Shown here: piece after piece, positions 39,696-41,396 of the stretch
Position numbering within the stretch: position 1 is the first letter of the stretch
Layout of the letters: every line of letters begins with the position of its first letter
Source of the DNA: Rhodocyclales bacterium
GTDB taxonomy: Bacteria > Pseudomonadota > Gammaproteobacteria > Burkholderiales > Rhodocyclaceae
Direction of reading: 5' to 3'
Assembly: GCA_016192435.1 (NCBI GenBank)
Contig: JACPUD010000016.1
Span: 1-41,396, forward strand
DNA: 41,396 nucleotides
Notes under the pieces: model-generated
Databases searched by the model: none
The model's input: the letters and a program-made list of their open reading frames with translations, nothing else
Told to the model about the DNA's origin: nothing
Position numbers and translations under genes: made by a program

Positions 39696-39935
39696 TTGGA
39701 TACCGTCACCTCGCTCGACAAGTTCCGTGTGCCCATCGGCAACCAGGAGATCGAACTGCAACAGTTCGTCTTCGAGGCCGGCGGCATGCCGCTACTGCGC
39801 ACGCGGATTCGCGAGCGCAGCCGCTTCACCATTTTCGACATCGATCCGGCCACCGCCGCACGTTGGGGCAAGGTGCTCTGCGCCTGGGCCGCAACGCAGC
39901 CCGGCGGTGCCGAAGCGGGCGGGGAGAACGAGTGA
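39696..39935 (+). CDS. small protein of unknown function, coupled to Cas6-like gene
   Basis: 79 residues from a TTG start at 39696 (LDTVTSLDKF, with GGA seven bases upstream); an earlier TTG at 39645 would add 17 residues. The core, EIELQQFVFEAGGMPLLRTRIRE and RFTIFDIDPATAARWG, looks like a compact folded domain, but I cannot name the family. The stop overlaps the GTG of the Cas6-like gene (GTGA), so the two are likely made together. It reads away from dsrA from a shared upstream region. Confidence 0.7.
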   Translation: MDTVTSLDKFRVPIGNQEIELQQFVFEAGGMPLLRTRIRERSRFTIFDIDPATAARWGKVLCAWAATQPGGAEAGGENE

Positions 39936-40561
39936 ATCATGCGCCGGACGAGGCTTCGGCCGCGATGGTCGACGTGGTGTTCTCGCTCGAAGCGGGAACA
40001 TTCGGCGACGACCATGCCGAGGCCTTGGCGCGGGCGGTACGGCGTGTCCTGCCCTGGTTCGACGAGGAAGCCGAAGCCGGCATTCTGCCGCTGTCCGGGC
40101 TGGCGCACGGCAACAATGGTGTGTGTTTCGTCGGCCGTCGCAGCCGGTTGGCCTTGCGTCTGCCGATTCACCGTAGTGCCAGCGCCAACTCTCTGGCCGG
40201 CGCCCGGCTCGATCTGGACGGCGCGGTGCTGACCGTGGGTGCGGGCAGCGTCCGTCCGCTGCTGCCGGCGCGCGGTGTCGTCTACTCGCATCTGGTCAGT
40301 GTCGGCGCCGACGACGAGATCGAATTTATCGCGCGCTGCAAGTCGCTGCTGGCCGGGCGCGGCCTGCAGCCGCAACTGATTACCGGCAAGGCGCAGGAGC
40401 TGCGCACGGCGCAGGGCGTCGTGCGTGGTTTCAGCCTGATGCTGCATGGCCTGGCCGCCGCGGAATCGCTGGCCATGCAGGAGTGCGGCCTCGGCGCGCA
40501 TCGCATGCTGGGCTGCGGCTTATTCATTCCACATAAATCAGTCGTTGCCGTCGGCAACTGA
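39932..40561 (+). CDS. Cas6/Cmx6-like RAMP-fold protein without a CRISPR array
   Basis: 209 residues from GTG 39932, with GGGGAG six bases upstream. The pattern VVFSLEAGTFGDDHAEAL at the N-terminus, SRLALRLP near 70, LDGAVLTVGAGSVRPLLPARGVVYSHLV near 95-120, and the C-terminal glycine-rich ECGLGAHRMLGCGLFIPHK near 185-203 matches what I know of the type I-MYXAN Cas6 family (Cmx6, Cas6-2). Cas6 proteins cut precursor CRISPR RNA. No CRISPR repeats or other cas genes are seen here. The conserved early histidine region of the family (L-P-x-H-E) appears as LPWFDEE, so catalysis is uncertain. A copy of the short dispersed repeat lies inside at 40171-40200. Confidence 0.75.
   Translation: MNHAPDEASAAMVDVVFSLEAGTFGDDHAEALARAVRRVLPWFDEEAEAGILPLSGLAHGNNGVCFVGRRSRLALRLPIHRSASANSLAGARLDLDGAVLTVGAGSVRPLLPARGVVYSHLVSVGADDEIEFIARCKSLLAGRGLQPQLITGKAQELRTAQGVVRGFSLMLHGLAAAESLAMQECGLGAHRMLGCGLFIPHKSVVAVGN
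40171..40200 (-). repeat. short dispersed repeat, copy 7 (inside the Cas6-like gene)
   Basis: On the minus strand it reads CCAGAGAGTTGGCGCTGGCA then CTACGG. It is antisense to the gene, which reads it as H-R-S-A-S-A-N-S-L-A-G. Confidence 0.65.
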
Positions 40562-40586
40562 CCCAAATCGAACGAGGAGAACCCTG

Positions 40587-41069
40587 ATGTCCGAAGTTGC
40601 CACCGTTACGCTCGATGTATGCGGCCTGCCCTGTCCGGCACCGCTCCTGGGCGCCAAGAAACTGATCGACGACCTGCAGCCCGGCCAGACGCTGCGCCTG
40701 ATTTCCGATTGTCCCGGCACCGCCGACGACTTGTTCGCCTGGGCCAAGGTGACCGGCAATGTCGTGCTCGGCAGCGAAAAGCTGGGCGGTCACAAGAGCG
40801 CCTACCTGATCCAGCGCGCCGGCGGCGCCAATGCCACACCGGTCGCCCATGTCACCCTCGACATGCGCGGCGTGTCCTGTCCCGGCCCCATCGTGCAGGC
40901 GAAAAAGCTGCTCGACGGCATGCAGCCGGGCGAGGTGCTGCAACTGGTCAGCGATTGCCCCGGTTCGGCCGACGACATCACGTCCTGGGCCAAGGCCGGC
41001 GCCGCCAATTTGGTGTTTACGCATGAATCCGGACGCGGCGTGCACGAGTTTTATCTGCGCAAGGCTTGA
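40587..41069 (+). CDS. tandem TusA-domain sulfur carrier
   Basis: 160 residues: two TusA-like domains in one chain (about 5-78 and 86-160). Each has the active motif, CPAP with Cys16 in the first and CPGP with Cys98 in the second, followed by the helix AKKL. Each also has a second cysteine in SDCPGTADD (Cys42) and SDCPGSADD (Cys124), where single TusA proteins usually have no cysteine. TusA accepts sulfur from rhodanese or cysteine desulfurase and passes it to DsrE. ATG 40587 has GAGGAGA upstream. It probably belongs to the same transcript as the Cas6-like gene, 25 bases before it. Confidence 0.9.
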   Translation: MSEVATVTLDVCGLPCPAPLLGAKKLIDDLQPGQTLRLISDCPGTADDLFAWAKVTGNVVLGSEKLGGHKSAYLIQRAGGANATPVAHVTLDMRGVSCPGPIVQAKKLLDGMQPGEVLQLVSDCPGSADDITSWAKAGAANLVFTHESGRGVHEFYLRKA

Positions 41070-41087
41070 GCCTTGCGCAGATAAAAC
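41048..41087. repeat. perfect 18-bp hairpin spanning the stop of the tandem TusA gene
   Basis: Arms 41048-41065 and 41070-41087 are exact reverse complements (GTTTTATCTGCGCAAGGC and its complement) around the loop TTGA. The stop codon TGA (41067-41069) lies in the loop. No T-run follows the second arm, so it is not a standard Rho-independent terminator on either strand. Confidence 0.85.
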
Positions 41088-41154
41088 CTTCAAAAGACTA
41101 CCCATCCCCCGACCCCTTCCCCACGGCAAAGGGCAAATTTTTAGAGGAGATCCC

Positions 41155-41396
41155 ATGAGCTACACCATCAACGGCGTCGAGAAGGAAGTGAACGAGTACG
41201 GCTACCTGCTGGAGCCTGACTTCAGCGAGGAAGCGGTGCACGTGATCGCCGCCGCCTGCGGCATCACCATGACCGACCAGCACTGGAAGGTCGTCAATTT
41301 CCTGCGCGAGAAGTACAAGGAAGACGGCCACACGCCGAACATGCGCAACCTGATCAAAGGTCTGCAGGAGGAAGGCGACATGCCCGAGGCCGACAG
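41155..41396 (+). CDS. second DsrC/TusE-like protein (cut by window end)
   Basis: 80 residues before the sequence ends. ATG 41155 has AGAGGAGA upstream. ITMTDQHWKVVNFLREKY is the DsrC/TusE core and NMRNLIKGLQEE follows, but the N-terminal part (MSYTINGVEKEVNEYGYLLEPDFSEEAV) differs clearly from DsrC in the dsr cluster, and an extra Cys lies in AAACGIT near 41. The C-terminal arm with the redox cysteines is outside the window, so it cannot be decided whether this is a full DsrC, a TusE or a regulatory relative. Confidence 0.9.
   Translation, partial: MSYTINGVEKEVNEYGYLLEPDFSEEAVHVIAAACGITMTDQHWKVVNFLREKYKEDGHTPNMRNLIKGLQEEGDMPEAD

Noticed and set aside
41099-41140. Another copy of the 94-base repeat before the second dsrC-like gene
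   Set aside because: The stretch is C-rich (CCATCCCCCGACCCC) and superficially similar, but it lacks the C6-TCGC-G6 hairpin and the CGTTTCACGTTAAA end.
39932-41396. CRISPR array near the Cas6-like gene
   Set aside because: I looked for evenly spaced direct repeats around the gene and elsewhere in the window and found none. The dispersed repeat is not in an array.
1-41396. Insertion sequences, transposases, integrases, tRNA or rRNA genes
   Set aside because: No transposase or integrase frame and no tRNA- or rRNA-like sequence was recognised by eye. Small RNAs could still be missed.

Overview
This window looks like a chromosomal segment of a GC-rich betaproteobacterial sulfur oxidizer. A Rhodocyclales or Sterolibacteriaceae-type organism such as a Sulfuritalea relative is my guess from gene content; nothing in the window names the species. 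The main evidence is a complete reverse-type dissimilatory sulfite reductase (rDsr) cluster, dsrABEFHCMKLJOPNR, on the minus strand at about 26.9-39.5 kb. A DsrC with both C-terminal cysteines, the sulfur-relay proteins DsrEFH and the NAD(P)-linked DsrL all point to sulfur oxidation, not sulfate reduction.

Layout. At 0-3.9 kb there is a plus-strand run of miscellaneous genes: a partial gene, a small helical protein, a GNAT acetyltransferase, an exported pentapeptide-repeat protein, an alpha/beta hydrolase and a DUF3014-type membrane-anchored protein. At 4.2-15.9 kb there is a plus-strand electron-transfer operon: rnfB, a giant pyruvate:ferredoxin oxidoreductase with its own C-terminal ferredoxin domain, rnfC, rnfD, rnfG, rnfE, rnfA, a small Cys-rich NqrM-like protein and a ferredoxin-NADP reductase. 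At 15.9-22.6 kb there is signalling: a small exported protein on the minus strand, a PAS-GGDEF diguanylate cyclase, and a urea/amide-type binding protein overlapping a Cache-HAMP-PAS3-GGDEF-EAL sensor. A gene-poor stretch of about 800 bases follows. At 23.4-26.8 kb (minus) lie an atypical pyruvate kinase-like protein, a VanZ-like protein and a uroporphyrinogen-III methyltransferase that would feed siroheme to DsrAB. The dsr cluster follows. Divergent from dsrA (39.7 kb to the end) are a small unknown protein, a Cas6/Cmx6-like RAMP protein without any CRISPR array, a double TusA protein and a second DsrC/TusE-like gene cut by the window end.

How it works together. Sulfur would pass through TusA-type and DsrEFH carriers to DsrC, DsrAB would oxidize it to sulfite, and electrons would leave through DsrL to NAD(P) and through DsrMKJOP to quinone. 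DsrN and the methyltransferase serve the siroheme prosthetic group. The Rnf/PFOR/FNR operon would exchange low-potential electrons between pyruvate, ferredoxin, NAD(P) and the membrane ion gradient.

The less expected layer is repetitive DNA. A degenerate element of about 28 bases (core AAGAGTTGGCGCTGG) occurs seven times, five of them inside reading frames. A second element of about 94 bases occurs twice, once just before dsrP. Large inverted repeats sit between rnfC and rnfD, at the 5' end of rnfG, in the rnfB leader, after dsrC and across the stop codon of the double TusA gene.
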